From NCBI GenBank assembly GCA_002900995.3, contig CM035311.1, forward strand, positions 3,286,001-3,350,000: a stretch of 64,000 bases of DNA, read 5' to 3'. This document shows, one piece after another, positions 36,518 to 50,050 of this stretch. The notes below the pieces were generated by a model. It saw only the letters and a program-made list of their open reading frames with translations. It made no database searches and was not told the DNA's origin. The first letter of the stretch is position 1. Each line of letters begins with the position of its first letter. Source of the stretch: Ganoderma boninense (Eukaryota; Basidiomycota; Agaricomycetes; Polyporales; Polyporaceae). The translations under genes were made by a program, and so were the position numbers.

Positions 36518-38879
36518 GCGTCGGGGGCTACCGTGTACCGTCGTAGAAGTGCGCTCAGCGGAAAAGGAAGACCTAGTCTGCCGGACCCCCCCCCCTCCAC
36601 ACACCCGGCACCGCGCCTCTTTCCCTCCCGTGCCCCGCTCGCTCCCCGCTCTCCGCGCCCCGCACGCGTGATACTCGCTCGTGCTTCCCGCTCCCCGTAC
36701 CGGGGTCGCCCGTCGCCCGTCGCTAGCAGCAGCTGTATTTATCGTGTATTTTTTGCCCGCGCGTGCGTGCGTGCGTGCGCCATAGAGCCCGCCTCCCTCC
36801 CCGGATCCGACTCTCCCCTCTCTCTCTCTCCCCTCCGTGCTGTATCCCTTACCGCCCTTGCCGCTGTCGTTTCTTGCCTTCTCACCCTCCCGCTCTCACT
36901 CCCGCCTCACCTCGCCTCGCCGCCGCCGCCGTTCGCGCAGTAGGATTTGATTATGAGGTTGGGGGTCGGGGTTGGGGGTCGAGAACGAACGGTGTTTTGT
37001 TTCCGTTTCGCCCTGTGCTGCCTGCCTGCCTGCCCGTCCGCCCGTCTGAGGGCGGCGGCGGACCGAATGTATCGCTCGCCCGTCGCTTTCGCTTTCTTGG
37101 TTCCCCCGCGTCTGCTTGCTTCTCAACCCCCCTCACCCCTTGCTGGTCCGGTGTCCGGTGTTCGCTCTACTAGCCTAGCCTATGCATGTTCTCCCAATCC
37201 CACTCTCTCAATCCTACACAGTATTCAATGTCTCCCGTTCCCAACGTGCCGTGTTGCCTGGAGCCCTAGCCCTCATAAGCTATCCGTATCGATATCTCTA
37301 CAGTGCTCGTACGCTACAGCTTGTCCCTCTCTGTCTCTGTCTCTCTCTCTGTCTTCGAGCCGTCTCTGCGCTAGCCCGCAATCGCAATCCCATACCAAGT
37401 TTAATGTCTCCCCCGCTGTGCGTGTACAGCGCGCATCGGGCTCCCCGCCTCACCGCTCCTCAAGCCCAAGTTCAAGTTCAAGGTGTACCGGAGCTCGGAC
37501 GATGGCAAGCACGGCTCCGACACCGACACCGACACCGACACCGACCCCACGGGCGCAAGCGAGGAGGAGCACACAGATGGAGCGCAGGTCCAGGCGACGA
37601 CGGACGTGTCCTGTCGGACTGGCTCTGATCGGACGCTCGCGTCCCGGGTCGGGCTCAGGTGCGTTCAGCTTCGCCCCTTCTATGCATATGCGTCTGCCTC
37701 TGCCTCTGCCTCTGCGTCGCTGTCTGAGTCTGCGTTCGAGAAGGGCGCGGACTCCGGACTCCGCGTCGCCACCGCGCGCGGCTCGCGGTGCCAACGTCAT
37801 GCGCATGCCGTGTGCAGTGTGCAGTGTGCGTGGTCACTGGGCATGCGCCACCGGGTCTCGTCTCCTGCTACTACTCTCTGGCGCACGGTCCTCCCACTGT
37901 CGCCCGCTGCAGCAACTGTCGACTCGGAGGCCGACGTCGGACGTCGTCCTGCTTTTCCCCTTCCGCCTCCCGTGCAGCCTCCGCCCGCGCCCTGCGGAAT
38001 TCACGTGGCCGGCCCGCCGCCCACGCCAGCGCTGCTGCAGTAACTGGTAGCGCGATCGGGACCCCCGAACGCGTCGCGTGTCGTATCCTCGAGGACCCTA
38101 GGGGTGGGAGCGGGAGCCCCTTCGTGGCTGGCGTAGGCGCGGCGGGGTGGAACAGCGCTCTGGACTTATGTTGTCTGTAAGTGAGTCTATGGCGTCCGCC
38201 CGCGAGATCAGTTCAGCCTTCCGCCTTTCCCCACCCCTTCTTCCCCCTTCTTCTTCCTGTTCTTCTTCTCATTTACGCCCCCGCCCCCGCTCCCACCCCA
38301 GCAGCAGCACCCAGAACATAGAACACCTTGGCGGGGGCGCTCGCGCTCGCGCCCTGGCAGGCTCCGAGTCGGCACGGAGCGTGGGGCCTGAGGCCTGAGC
38401 ACTGAACGTACTGAACCTTCTCCCGTCAGCCACGGTGGGCGGCGGCGGGGTGGCGGCCGCGGCCCGAGAAATATTAGTCCTGAGCCAAGCTCTCCCAGTG
38501 CCGTAAGCGCGACTCTGGGCACATTATGCAGCCCTGCGGCAGGCGATATCGCTATATGCACGTGTATATGGCGTATGTCACCACCCCTCGCCTCCTCGCG
38601 TTCTAGCGTCCGACTACTTAGTACTGGGGCACGGGCATATCAGGGCACGCGAGGGCGTGGCGGCCATCCCGAGCCTTGTGCCACTGGCATCAACCTGAAT
38701 ATTGAATATTGAACAGTGAATATGCATGGGTGTGATGGGTGGTGTGGTGCTGGCGCTGCGCTGCCGGGCCCGCTGCTGTATGCTGCTGCTTTCCTTGTCC
38801 TGCAGTTAGGTATACGTGGACTGCAAGCGGGGCGAGCCGCGGAGCCTCTCCGCTCATGGCGCGCACACACAGTGGCAGC
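36518..38879. other. GATA gene 3' flank and low-complexity spacer
   Basis: Pyrimidine-rich sequence follows the GATA stop codon and probably includes its 3' UTR. Between 37,480 and 38,043 an open frame exists, but it is built on CGACAC (37,518-37,545) and CTCTGC (37,691-37,716) repeats. I see no supported gene. Confidence 0.5.
37518..37545. repeat. CGACAC microsatellite
   Basis: Between four and five copies of CGACAC, which would encode an Asp-Thr run in one frame. Confidence 0.85.
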
Positions 38880-40699
38880 GGCTGCACCTTACGGCACGCC
38901 TGCCAGCCTGAGTGAGGCTGAGGTTGGGGCTCAGCTCGCCGCGGTCAGGATTCAGGATTCGCTTTTGTTTTGTTTTTGTTCCTTTTTCAATGGCGAGGCC
39001 ACCGTCAGGGTCCGCGACATTGACATGTGCGCAGCGGCGCGCCCGCCCTATAGCGCTGTCTCGCGGCCATGAGACAAGGACAAGGGGCATGGATATGGTT
39101 AGTGCGAGAGGGCGTGCTGGCGCGGCTCGAGCTAGCGACTCTTCTCGCTCCCCCCGCCGTATAAGGACTTACGTATCCGTGGCTTTAGCTCATGATGATG
39201 ACGGGGGATCCAGACTTTTTTCCCTCGCAGGGTGCCGTTGGTCGGTGCCGGGCCCTGCGCCCTGCAGCCTGCCTCGGGGGGAGAGCTGACGCGCTGACGT
39301 CGGACGTCGACAGCGCATTTGGGGCATCGAACGCACGTCCAGTCCTGAATGCTGAATGGTCCCGGATTTTCAGCCGTGGATAGGGCGATATCGGTGCTTT
39401 TGCATGCGAGTGTGTCTTCGCGCATACATACATGCATACGCGCTGACGTGCGCCTTTCCAGCGTCCCCTTCCAGGCGTTCGCGTTCGCGAGCTGTCGCAG
39501 TTTCGCTCGGATTTGCTACGCGCGCGGCGTGTGGTTGGGTTGGGGCTGAATTTCTGAAAGCGGGGGCGCGCGGAGTTCTGGAAGGCGCCGAGTATTCCGC
39601 ACGAATCCAAGTCCGACGACGACTGATGCATGATGCATGATGGGCTTGCCAGACGCCACCACGCCGCCGCCTCCAGCGTTCTTTGTTCAACCATCCGGCG
39701 GGGCACCCCACGCGTCGTCTCGTCGCTCTGATACTAAGAGCGGGCTAAGTCAGTCCCACAGCACCCACCGCCGATGTCCAATGTCAACTATAACCTGAAC
39801 CGTGAGCGCGCCCGGGCCCGCAGCGCCTCCGACCGCCCCTAACTTGCCCTCGGAACTGATCAGAGCACGCATGCACAAGGACGTTCCGCCGCCATCGCTC
39901 GCAGGTGATTGCCTTTCAGATTGGCTTTCGGGGACGAATCTGTCTAGCGGGTCGAGGTCGAAGTCATCCGAGGCAAGTCGGTCCCCGAGCTCGCCGACCG
40001 CACCCTACCCTCTGATCGTGTCACTCTCCCTTTTCTAGCGGACCGCCTTCCCCCTCAGGCTGCGCGCGCGCCCCACTGCGGCCTTCGCGATCCATGCTCG
40101 TTCACCGGACGCCAGCACGCCAGCCGCTAGGTCGCATTCTGTCCGAGTCGAGGGGGAACGTGTGTACGGTACGTCCTCTATTCAGCACTGTAAGTAATAG
40201 GTGGTAGTACTTGCTGATGCTCGTCGCGTTTCCCGAATGATCTGCCATTTATGTTTGTATGTATCATCGTCACGCCGTGTGATCGTATCGTACTGACTCC
40301 GAGCCTGCCGCAGGGTCCAAGCTTCGACGAGCAGCTCGTCGTCGTCCTTACGCCCATGCGTCCTTCTAGCCAACTGCACCCGAGCCGATGGGGTCGCGTT
40401 GTCCGCGCGGGTCGGCGCCGGCGCAGGGAATGGTTTCCGGGAGAAGACTCGGGCGACAGATTCGGACGCAGCAGTGGCACACGCCAGAAGTTAGAACGGG
40501 CTCGGAGTGTCCGAGTCGGAGAAACGTGCGGGGCTCTCCGACGACGAAAAGAAACAAAAGGGAGGTGTCCTGCCCCGAAACTCAAGTCTGTCTTGTTTGT
40601 TGATCTCGTCGTGCTGCAGATTGACCAGCACGAATGCCATGACCCAGTGCTAGGAGGGGCCCACCTTCCCACTCTGAAGACGACACCTCCACTGGCCGC

Positions 40700-41450
40700 C
40701 CGGAGCTGGGACTCGGAGAAGGAGAAGGAACTTCGCTCCGCCGCGCCAGGGTCTCGAGCCCAGAGTGATCTATCTTGTGGGACTGGGCCCCCTGCGGCTT
40801 CCATGCCGCGGGAGAAGACTAGGAGAAGGGCGTGTACGTACACCGTGATGCGCACCATGTCTATTTGGGCCCGCTCAAGCCTCGCGCCTCCGGGCGCCGC
40901 ACAACACAGATCCTGCGCCCGTTCCGGGGCACGCATCTCCATGGACCAGTGGGCCCCCAGGCTGCCGCCACTCTCAAGGATCTCAGGCGCATCTGCCATC
41001 CGCGAGGCCAGCCTTAGGCCTGACGTCTGTGCTGGACACTGGACACCCCGAGTCGGTCCGACCGGAGAAGGCTCACGGAATCTGGATCAATATTGGGTGG
41101 TAGAGGCAGGTGATCCGACGCGGACTCGGGCTCGGGAGAAGACTCGGGCCGGGCGCGGGGGACGAGCTGGTTACACCCGCCGTGTCTCCGCCGCGCATTC
41201 AACTTCCTGATATCATCCGTTCTCCCTGCCCTGATTCTATGCGCCGAGCTTGCAGGACTGGTAATGGCGCGGGCAGAACGAGACCTCTGCGGAGCCTGGA
41301 GAACTTGAAGTGCCGCAGGCTCGCAGCGCGTCAAGCACTCGTATGTCGCCGTCAGTCACCATGCGGAGTAGGAACACTGACTGACTGACACGCACTAGGC
41401 TAGTCGACTCGGACGCCGTCACCGCCGCGACGACTCGGACGTTGAGCTCG
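40700..41450 (-). other. Highly conserved ORF block in arm B
   Basis: This is the counterpart of 8,860-9,790. The minus strand has an ATG at 40,999 followed by MADAPEILESGG and the same ERAQIDMVRITVYVHAL stretch; upstream is the SLVRVSQSVFL / DGDIRVLDALRACG block. A TAA falls just after the GTGAGC...CAG intron in the frame that stays open in arm A, so a joint two-exon reading frame is broken here. Function unknown. Confidence 0.35.
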
Positions 41451-44400
41451 TAGTCGGTTGTGCGTGGGGGAGGGGCGTTCCCCCTCTCGCGCTGCTCAGG
41501 CCCAGGAAGCGGCGGCGCCACCAGGTCGGCGATCATGCAGCATATGATGATGGTTCGGATTCGATGTAGGCATACCGTGACCCCACCCCGCTCGGTACGT
41601 TTCTCCTTGCCTAACTTGTCAGCGCGGGCGCGGGGTGCCCAGCTGCCAGTGCAGGCCCACTGTGGCTGATAGCGTTGTTCATTTTGGCTTCGCCACGCGC
41701 CGTTCCGATGGCAGCAGCCACATCATCATCCACATTGCATTAGAGTGCTGCCAAGGCTATCAGCGATGCAGACGCGCCGAGCGGCGTGCCGACTCGCTGG
41801 ACTCGGATGGCACACGCACCGTGCCCGATGTCGCTGTCGCTGTCGTTGTTGTTCTCGCTGTCAGCCAGCCGTCTTGGATGGGGGGAGGAGGGGTTCTGGC
41901 TCCGATATTTCGCAGAATGCAGAACGCAGAACACCAAAGGCGGAAAAGGAAAAGGGAACGAGAAGGAGAATCACTCTCCGGCTGACCAACCGACCGACCG
42001 GCCTCCGATTTGTTCGTCCTGCGTTCTGCGTTCTGCGGTGCGGTACGTTATGTATGGCTAAAGCCGCGCTCGCCCCGCGCCCGACGTCACTGCGAGGACG
42101 CTCGGCCGCCCGAAGTCCGGACCTTGGGACACTGGCATCACTGGGTGGTCCGATAACCATCAGGCACCCCACACCGACTTCGCTTTCTGCGGCCGCGTGT
42201 GAGCGTCCAGGTCTGCGCCCTCGACGAGACCATCCCGGACGGATGGGATAATGACAGACGAACGACTCGAACGGATGAGGGGAACTTGAAGAGGGTCCCT
42301 GTGGCCAAGGCCCAGGGAAAAATCGCACGAGATGGAGCCAAGCGCAGTGTGGATTACATCAACGTATGTCATACTTTTTCCAACCCCTCCGTCTGTTCTG
42401 TCTCGCGTGGTGGGGAGGGGACGGATGTCGTTGGGCGTCGTGCGGGCGTGTGCAGGGGGCACCCAAACCTGTCATATTCGTCACCCTCTGACGCGGTACG
42501 ATTCGAACACTAGATACACGGGGCAGTCGCCACTCGCGACGCAGCGGGAATGCTTCGCCCAGCGATTTCGAGCGGCGGGCGCATCACCGCCGTATGCACG
42601 CCACCCCCGCCCGCCTGATTCGCGATGCGCGGCCGCTCGTGGTGCGCACCGCGCGCGGCGCAACTACAGATTTTCCTCCGCTTTCATCTCCCTTCCTGCT
42701 TCTCTCCTTCCCTCCTCCTTCCTTATTCGAGAGCTCCAGACCCCAGACCCCGATTGTCATTCACGCCCGAGGTCGCATCGCCGGACATACAGACTATGAC
42801 GGTATTAATTCGAGCTCCGTTCCGCGAGTGGCACTCCATCCATTCTCATTTCGCTTGTCACTGGCTGGCGCGCCGAAGCAGAGGCTCATGATGAATGGCA
42901 CCCCCCGCAGGACAGCAAATTGCTCGACGCCGAAACACTTGCGGAGCCGTCTCAGCCGCTGAGAAGCACTCGGAGAACGAGACACTGGACCGACCCGAGA
43001 GGCCCTCAGTTCCGCGGACCTATGGGTTCTGCAACAGGATCGTCGTGTTGGGCTGATACCATCCCTTCCCCCCAGTGATACTCTCCGAGTCAAGGAGCAC
43101 TGGAAAGGGAACTGTCCGTTGTGGACGCCGGGGAATGCGTATCAGTGCAAGCCCCGGGCGGGCTACAGGGAGGTAAGTAAGTTCAAGTTGGGGGCTGATG
43201 TCAGGCTGACTCGGAGGCGCAGTGCTTCCAGCGTCGCCGCCGCCGACGTCGCCGTCGACGCTCAACGTTCAACCCGCGCCTCCGTCTTCCCGGTGCTACC
43301 GCAGCGCGTGTCCGAGCGGCACGTCCGTCTGACCAACTTCCTGAGGTGCGCCTCATCAATGCCCGTTCTTCTCGCCTTCTTCTCGAATGCAATGCGACTT
43401 CGAGTGTTGTGTCAATTACTGCTCCCATAGGACAGAACACCCGACAGGCATTGAATACTTACGCCCAGCTGGGGCACTGGCGCAGCTTAAACTGGGACAA
43501 GCACCGAGCCTGCCTCCAAGCAAACCCACAGTCGACATGCGCCACAGCGGTCGGTCGATTGAGGGTGAGAACGCGAACGCGCCCATGAACGACCCGTCCC
43601 AGCGGGCGGGGTCTCGCTCCTAGTGGCCTGGTCCTGTGATGCGTGTTCTGCGCCCACTGCGCCCCCTGCTGCTCCCTGGAGGAGCTAAAAGGGCCGGGTG
43701 CCGTCAGAGATGATGCGGCGAAGGCGAGGAAGCTGCGAGAAGACGGCGCATTCAGGGTCGATAGCCCGCATATGGCTACATGCCGTATCACATGGCGCCG
43801 CGAGCTCGTCTCCCCCGGCTCTCGAGTCGCGGTTCTCTTCTTGCGCGGGCAAGGGTGCTGGCGTGGCAGCCCTGCGCGCCGCGCCGCCGTGCTGCTTCCG
43901 GGGCGTGCGGTGCTGCCTCCTCTCGCCTCATCGCCCGCACTAGTAGTCCTCCCCTCTCCCCCTCCCGCGCGTATCAGTGCGCGCGGGGTGGGAGAGGGAG
44001 AAGAACGGACTCCGAGTCAGCGAGGACGTTGTGGGGTCCCTTCTTGTGCGTCTCTCCGAGCCGCAGTCCTGTCATTGCCAAGTGCATCGCCAGCCTCGCG
44101 GGAAGGCTCTTTCGCACCCTCAGGCTGCCCCATGGGGGCCGCGATGTTTTCATTTCCACCGTTGTTCCGTTCGCTGCTTCGAGGGTCCCGACCGTCCCGG
44201 GCTCCCCTGGCACGTCGCCGCCAGCCTTCATTGGGCTCGGGAGTCGTGCCCTATGAATGGAGGGGATGACGGATGTCCGAGCCCCCAAGGGAAACGAAGC
44301 CGCCTTGCCAGTGTCCGTGTCTAGGCAAATCGAAAGGATGGGAGTCCGAGAGCCCCGCTGGGGCGGCGAAGGACAGATGGTCGATCGCTGCTTACCTCCG

Positions 44401-44484
44401 CCGCTGTATGCGGGGATATGGCATACCGTTAGCGGTGCAGAAGACCACTGCGCAAATGCACGCATCGCGGGTCACTCTCCCCCA

Positions 44485-44820
44485 GTTTCAATGCTTCTCG
44501 CGCTGGATATGGCTGTCGCCGCGACCGCGTCATCACTTGCGTGAGAGAAACCACATCAAATTATGTTCTTCCCGCCGTTCTCCGCTGCCCCGGCCGTCGA
44601 GGGCTGAGAGTCGGGCTTGCTCGCGCATAGGGGTGGTCAGTCTCCCTTCGACGTGCCAGTGTTAATGCTTCTCGCGCGCGCGTGCGACACGGCCGCGACC
44701 GCATCTGCGTGTGCGTCATTACTTACGTGAGAGCAACCACATCAAATTGGGTTATTCCCGTCGTCCTCTGCCCCCCCTCGAGTTTTGCCTGGAGGTGTGG
44801 GCTGAGAGGCGGGCGCAGGC
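44485..44820. repeat. Local tandem duplication private to arm B
   Basis: Two diverged copies of a block of about 170 bp lie in tandem. Both contain AATGCTTCTCGCGC, a GCCGCGACCGC core, GTGAGAG and AACCACATCAAATT, starting near 44,490 and 44,663. Arm A has a single copy, around 5,700-5,880, so the duplication arose after the arms separated or was lost from arm A. Confidence 0.75.
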
Positions 44821-44971
44821 TTGCTCGCGCGCAGGGTGGTTCAGCCATGAACTAGTCACCCGGTCACTAGGCTGTGGTGTTGGAGAGGGGTCCGTCACAC
44901 CATCAAGACGATCGGCCGGCTGTGCGCACACACACCTCCCGAAACGGGCAGCCGCCACGAGCCGGGGGACG

Positions 44972-46330
44972 CTAAAATGGACTCGATCGCTGCGGGTTAT
45001 CGATCTGTGCACTGTCGACACAAACATCAATGGGCTCGCAATTGCCACCCCCGCCGCGGCGATTTTCAATGTCTTGACTCTTCAGTATGTTTTTTCTCCC
45101 GTCTTCAGTGTTCGCGTACTCGCGCGCGGGACCGTGGTCCGTCTGCCCGCCGCGCGCGCTCCGAAGGACCAGCTAGCAATCATAATGCTTACCTAGCACC
45201 ACTCCAGGTCTCGGACCGCGATGGGGCACCTCTCGAACTCCGTTACGCGGCGCAGTAGCGAATTATTGATGCGGCGTATGCTGACCTGCCAGAAGGGAAG
45301 ACGCCGCCACCGTTTTCGCGCCATCAATTGAGAGCCCTGAACGCGAACGGCCATTGATGCGGCAGCCCTGCTCTTCCTGACCCAGCCGACTCCCGCGACG
45401 GCACGTAACTCCGCGCTCGAAAATGGGGCAGGAGCTCACTGGCACAGTGGCAGGGTGTGACTCGCGATCTGCACTTGCATTGGCGCAGTGGAAGTTCGAA
45501 AGTATTGGGGAGGTCGCGCACGCAGCCTCGCCTGCGTAACGAGGACGCGAGCTCGTAAGTAACGTTGTTCTGGACCTGAGGCCGGCTCTCCTGCCGGCGG
45601 CATGAGGGACGAAACATATTAACTTGAATGGGGCGAGATGCGACGAGGGAAATAAGTATGTTGCTTACGCCCGTCGTCGTGGTGATGGGCGGGATCATGG
45701 AACGGATGCGATATTGGGATTGATCGCAGGAGAGAGCGAACCGCGCCGAGACATTGAGCTCGGCCCTCACGGTACATAAACCGACGTGCGGCTTGCCGTT
45801 TGCTATTGGCTGCGCGCGGCTGCTGCGCAACAAGAACGGCCATTCCACTTTCAAGTTTTCGCTCTGAAGTTTGAAGTTCCGGACGTTATTGACTAGCACA
45901 CGGTTCCACTGGAACCGTGTGCTGGTTTGCAGTGTCCTGTTGAAAGCATGCAGCGATGCAGGGTCGTTCTCTCCTTGGAACTCGACAAGATCATAGACCC
46001 CATTCTCATGTATAATTGCTGATCCGCGAGACAAATCCTCATATGCATATGTAGCCAGCTTGAGCTACGCCGCGCCCTGCGCAAAGACCTCGTCCACCGT
46101 GTTTCGACGACTGTGCGCAAGGGCGTGGTCCGCACGCTGAGAACCGCCTTGATTTCTCACCCTGCGCTCCGTGTGACCCGGTCCTCGATCCCGCCCCCCG
46201 CGACTCGGTGCATCACAGTACGGCGCACAACGCTCAGGTGAGTGCGCAGGGCCGCAGCGATGTGGGACTTGGAACGCAAAGAGGACGTGTGGGAGTCTGG
46301 GACGGACGACTCACGTTACGTTTACGTTGG
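44972..46330 (-). pseudogene. Decayed multi-exon gene remnant, arm B copy
   Basis: This is the counterpart of 4,207-5,589. It keeps a longer open stretch, 236 codons from 46,034 to 45,324, containing DLVEFQGENDPASLHAFNR and TRFQWNRVLVNNVRNFKL. Upstream exon-like sequence reads AAALRTHLSVVRRTV, RVAGGGIEDRVTRSA and ADHALAHSRRN. The acceptor that is TTGCAG in arm A is TCGCGG here, so that splice site appears lost. A palindromic insertion lies at 45,895-45,923 inside the open stretch. The family is unrecognised and function is unlikely. Confidence 0.45.
45895..45923. repeat. Perfect 13-bp palindromic hairpin
   Basis: AGCACACGGTTCC is followed by ACT and then its exact reverse complement. Arm A at 4,625-4,640 has only one half (AGCACACGCTTCC AGT), so the two arms differ by one half of the hairpin. 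Confidence 0.9.
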
Positions 46331-49249
46331 CGGGCTTGTGCAGCGATCATCCCCATCACTGGCAGGGTCGCGGGCAATTGACTCCGAGGCATGCTGCTTG
46401 CATTCATATCGTTATCTATATGTAAGCCAAGGAGTTAGGAACCTGTAATGTCGTCTTCGAGGAGGTGGACACTTACCAAACTGCACAGATGTGATAGATA
46501 CAATACAGTACAGCCAGAACGCTGGGCCTAGGCACCAAGCGTTCGCTGCTGGCAGTCCCCGGCGCCCAGCGGGGCGAATCACCGCCGGAACACTTGGAGG
46601 TGAGTACTAGTAGCCCGAATGAGTAACCATCCTACTGCACGCGGAGAGGGACAATGTGTGCTTACCAGTACTAATCATTGACTGGCGTCCGTGGTAGACG
46701 TCAATTGCAGGCGACGTGATACCGCGTGTGATGCCGACTTCGAACTTGCCTGATGTTCGGTCGTAGAGATGAGATTGGAGCGACGCAGGCGAGCAATAGG
46801 CAAGTGCTGCCCGGCAAAGGAGACAGACACCGTTCTACGCTTCAGACATGTGGCCTTCGATCGTCTCCATATGACCGACGTGTGTGCGCGACGATTTCAG
46901 AGCGCTATTCAACTCGACTTAGAAGTGCACGCTTCGTTCTTGGGAGGGTCTGTGCGCATGCCAAGCACAAGACAAGGGGAAGAACTATGTTCGTCGTAGT
47001 GGAATTGAAGGCGGTCGGAGCGATATCTAACCTTGGACATGCATACACCGACGTCAGCCTGGTTTCAAGTCAGCAAGCATTCATTCGCTAGTATCGTGTA
47101 CGCACATACTGTAGCCTGGTATTAACGGCGACGCACGGTGATGGCCCTAGGAATCAGGCCACAATCTGAATCGGATATGCATGATGCCCTATGTGAGGGG
47201 CGCATACAGCTGCAGTAAGTCGGCCAGGCAAGCTGAGCCTGAGCCTGGCGCGCGGAGGCGAGCCAAGTGTTGCTTCCTGAGGAAGTTCAAGAGCTGCAGG
47301 ATGCTGATGGGATCCATGATCTGGGACACTGGGAAACGAGCTCCAGGTCACCGCGCAGACGTGATCCAGCGCGGACGTTGTGCGCGAGAGACGAAAAGTG
47401 AACTCTAACCACACGGACGCCGTGCGCGCGCCGCCGCTGCCGCTGCCGAGCACTGATGCTATGTACCATCGCGCCATCGCAGCATCGCACCCATTCCACG
47501 CGCAACTACGCCATCACACGCGCGCGCGACACACATCAGACATCCTATCAGAGCCGTGGGAGGAGATCTGCAGCCTGAAACGCGAACGCCAAATGAAGGG
47601 CTGCTTCGCCGTGCCTCGTCCTGCGGCTCGCTCGTGGACTGACCAGTGGCCGATCTGCCTCGAGTACTGCGCTCGGCGCGACCATCTCTCCATCGAGCAC
47701 CGCGGGGTAGCTCTGACAGGTGCTTGGGACTCTCAGTCGTACAGGGAAGCGGACGCGCTTACGCACCGGTGAAAACGGTGCACTGGCGGCGAGCTTTGCG
47801 TGATGCGTATGGGTATGCGGACAGGGAACCGTTGATGGGAAGGGCGAGTCGGAATGGGGAGAGTCCGGAGGAAGACGTGGCGAGGGTGCAGTTGGCGTGC
47901 CTGTCGATGTCGTCCAGGATGCCGAGAATCGAAGGCGAAGCTGGGGGCCGGCGAAGGTTTGCGGGTGCTCGACGCTGCTCGCCTCCGTGGCTTGGGAAGC
48001 CCTGCTGATTGGCAGACCACCCGCCGCTGGGTGACCGTCATGAAGACGAAGCCGCGCCGCGACGGCGACTTGCGAGTCGTTGAATATGCGCTCAGACAGG
48101 CACGGCTTGCGGTTGGCTCGCCGCACGTGCAAGAGAAAAATTGGTTTTCTGGGTCCGGAGGATTCGAAAAGCAGGTAGTTAGCGGGGCGTTCGCAAAAAT
48201 TTGATTGGAAAATAGTCGTCCGTACCGCTATCAGGGCCTCTCGGTGGTTCCCGAGCTCCGTCCTCGCCTCCCCTCCAGGCTGTGAACCCGCCCGCTCTAT
48301 TCGCCCCCCATTTCTCCACCTTCTCCGCCTTCGCAGACGCACACCTAGCGGGGTCTCCCATACAGCTGTCCAGGTGCTCTTCTCTTCGGTGCGCTTCCTC
48401 AGCGACGAGACAGTATTGGCCAGGAATGAGTCCGAAGGAAGGACGAGGACGATATCGGTAACTGGACAGTGCTTCGCCATGGCCGCTCCGGACGAGGTTT
48501 GAGGGTCAAGTCAGGCATTTGATGCGTTACGGCAGCGCGTCCGGGATCCCCCTCCTTCCTTCGCTTCGCCCGTCGACCACAATCTGTGCACATCACGTCG
48601 GATATTGTTGCCCAGCCACCCGACGTGGACAAGGTCGCCTGCGTGCGAGATGTCGACAGGAGTCGGATGACGTCTGAGAAGACATGAAACTATGACCCGT
48701 CATGAGGCCCGGGAACAGCCTTCACAGACCCATCCCGCAGACGAGCCCTCGAAACTAGCGACATGCTACGGCCCTGCCGGTCGGGCGCAATACAAATGGT
48801 TCTACGAGCAATGCGACGTGTATTGAAGCCTCAATCTGGGGTAGCTTACGGAGCGGGAGAAGGATGGAGAAGAGCGAAGGAGTACTCACGTTCCGACGCT
48901 ACCATCAATTGCCAGTGGAAGGATTCAACGGAATGGGAGCAATCGCTTCAGCGTGCCGTACACGACACACGTCGGGAAGCTGGCAGTGGCACGGGACGCC
49001 CCAGCCTACGGAGATTCGTCGACCATCTTCGTGTGGCATGTTCCGGCGTGGACATGGATCGCAGTGCCGAAGGCGGAAGGACGGTGACGGCTCCAAGCAG
49101 CTGGCGAGGGCCGGACTCGGCAGGCGACTCGGAGCCTGAGGGGGATCGCGTGTTGCAGGGTGGAAGATCTGGAGGGAGCCAGCTGATGTTAGCGTTACCT
49201 CACGCCGCAATGCAAGACGGACCAGCCCGGACAGCGAGCGGGGACGGTG

Positions 49250-50050
49250 ACGGTGACGGGCGACTAGCCACTGGCCGTGGAACGGAGACTCACAGAACCA
49301 ACACCAACATAGTGGTAGTCTCAGTCGGACCCTGTCGTCTGGCTGGGGGAACGATGGTAGGCTGAAGGAGGGCTTGCGTCAGTTTGCACGTACGTACGTC
49401 GTCTCGGGCGTGTACAACATCGGCATCAGGGACGTGCACGGTACCTCCAATCCTGCAGCGGCAGCGGAATGTCCATGCTCGCATCCGAAGCTGCGGAAGC
49501 ATTCTTTGACGTGACACCTCGAGGACTGGCCTGTACTGGCGAAGGTGGAAGGCACGGTTAGTACGTGTGATCATGTCAACCCCAGGCTCCTGCCTCGTGG
49601 TGGCACAAGAGAGAGACGCACCATTGTACTGGCGGCGACTAGCCACTGCGCGTGGAACGGAAACTTGCAGGACCAAAAGAGTAGTAGATTCAGTCAGGCC
49701 CTGACATGCGCCCGTGATCCTTGCGGCGGGACAACGGCAGGCTGAGAAAGAGGACTCGAATCACAACGTGCGTGCGTGCGTTCTTTCGACCATGTACAGC
49801 GTCAGGGACATCATGATGCTTTCAGCCCTGTAGCGGCAGCGAGATGTCCACTCTCACCTCCAAGCCTGCATGGGATTACGTGCGAAGTGACGGCTTGACG
49901 AGAGGACCGCGCTCGAGGTGTCACTTGCGGTCAGTATGATTCCATAAGTGTCCCCAGCTCCGAGTAAGAGGAGAAGTGGCACGAGAGAGAGACGCACCAC
50001 CGTGCTGGCGCATCAGCACACTCAATCGCCTTCGGTGAGTGGCCGCTATT
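49250..50050 (-). repeat. Tandem exon/intron-like modules in arm B
   Basis: This is the counterpart of the module array at 230-1,130. Copies of the CTGCCGCTGCAGG block (one as CTGCCGCTACAGG near 49,830) and of the CGTACGTACG or GCACGCACG donor-like run are visible on the minus strand. One copy carries an in-frame stop in the frame that reads LPLQ, so the array looks decayed here too. Confidence 0.5.
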
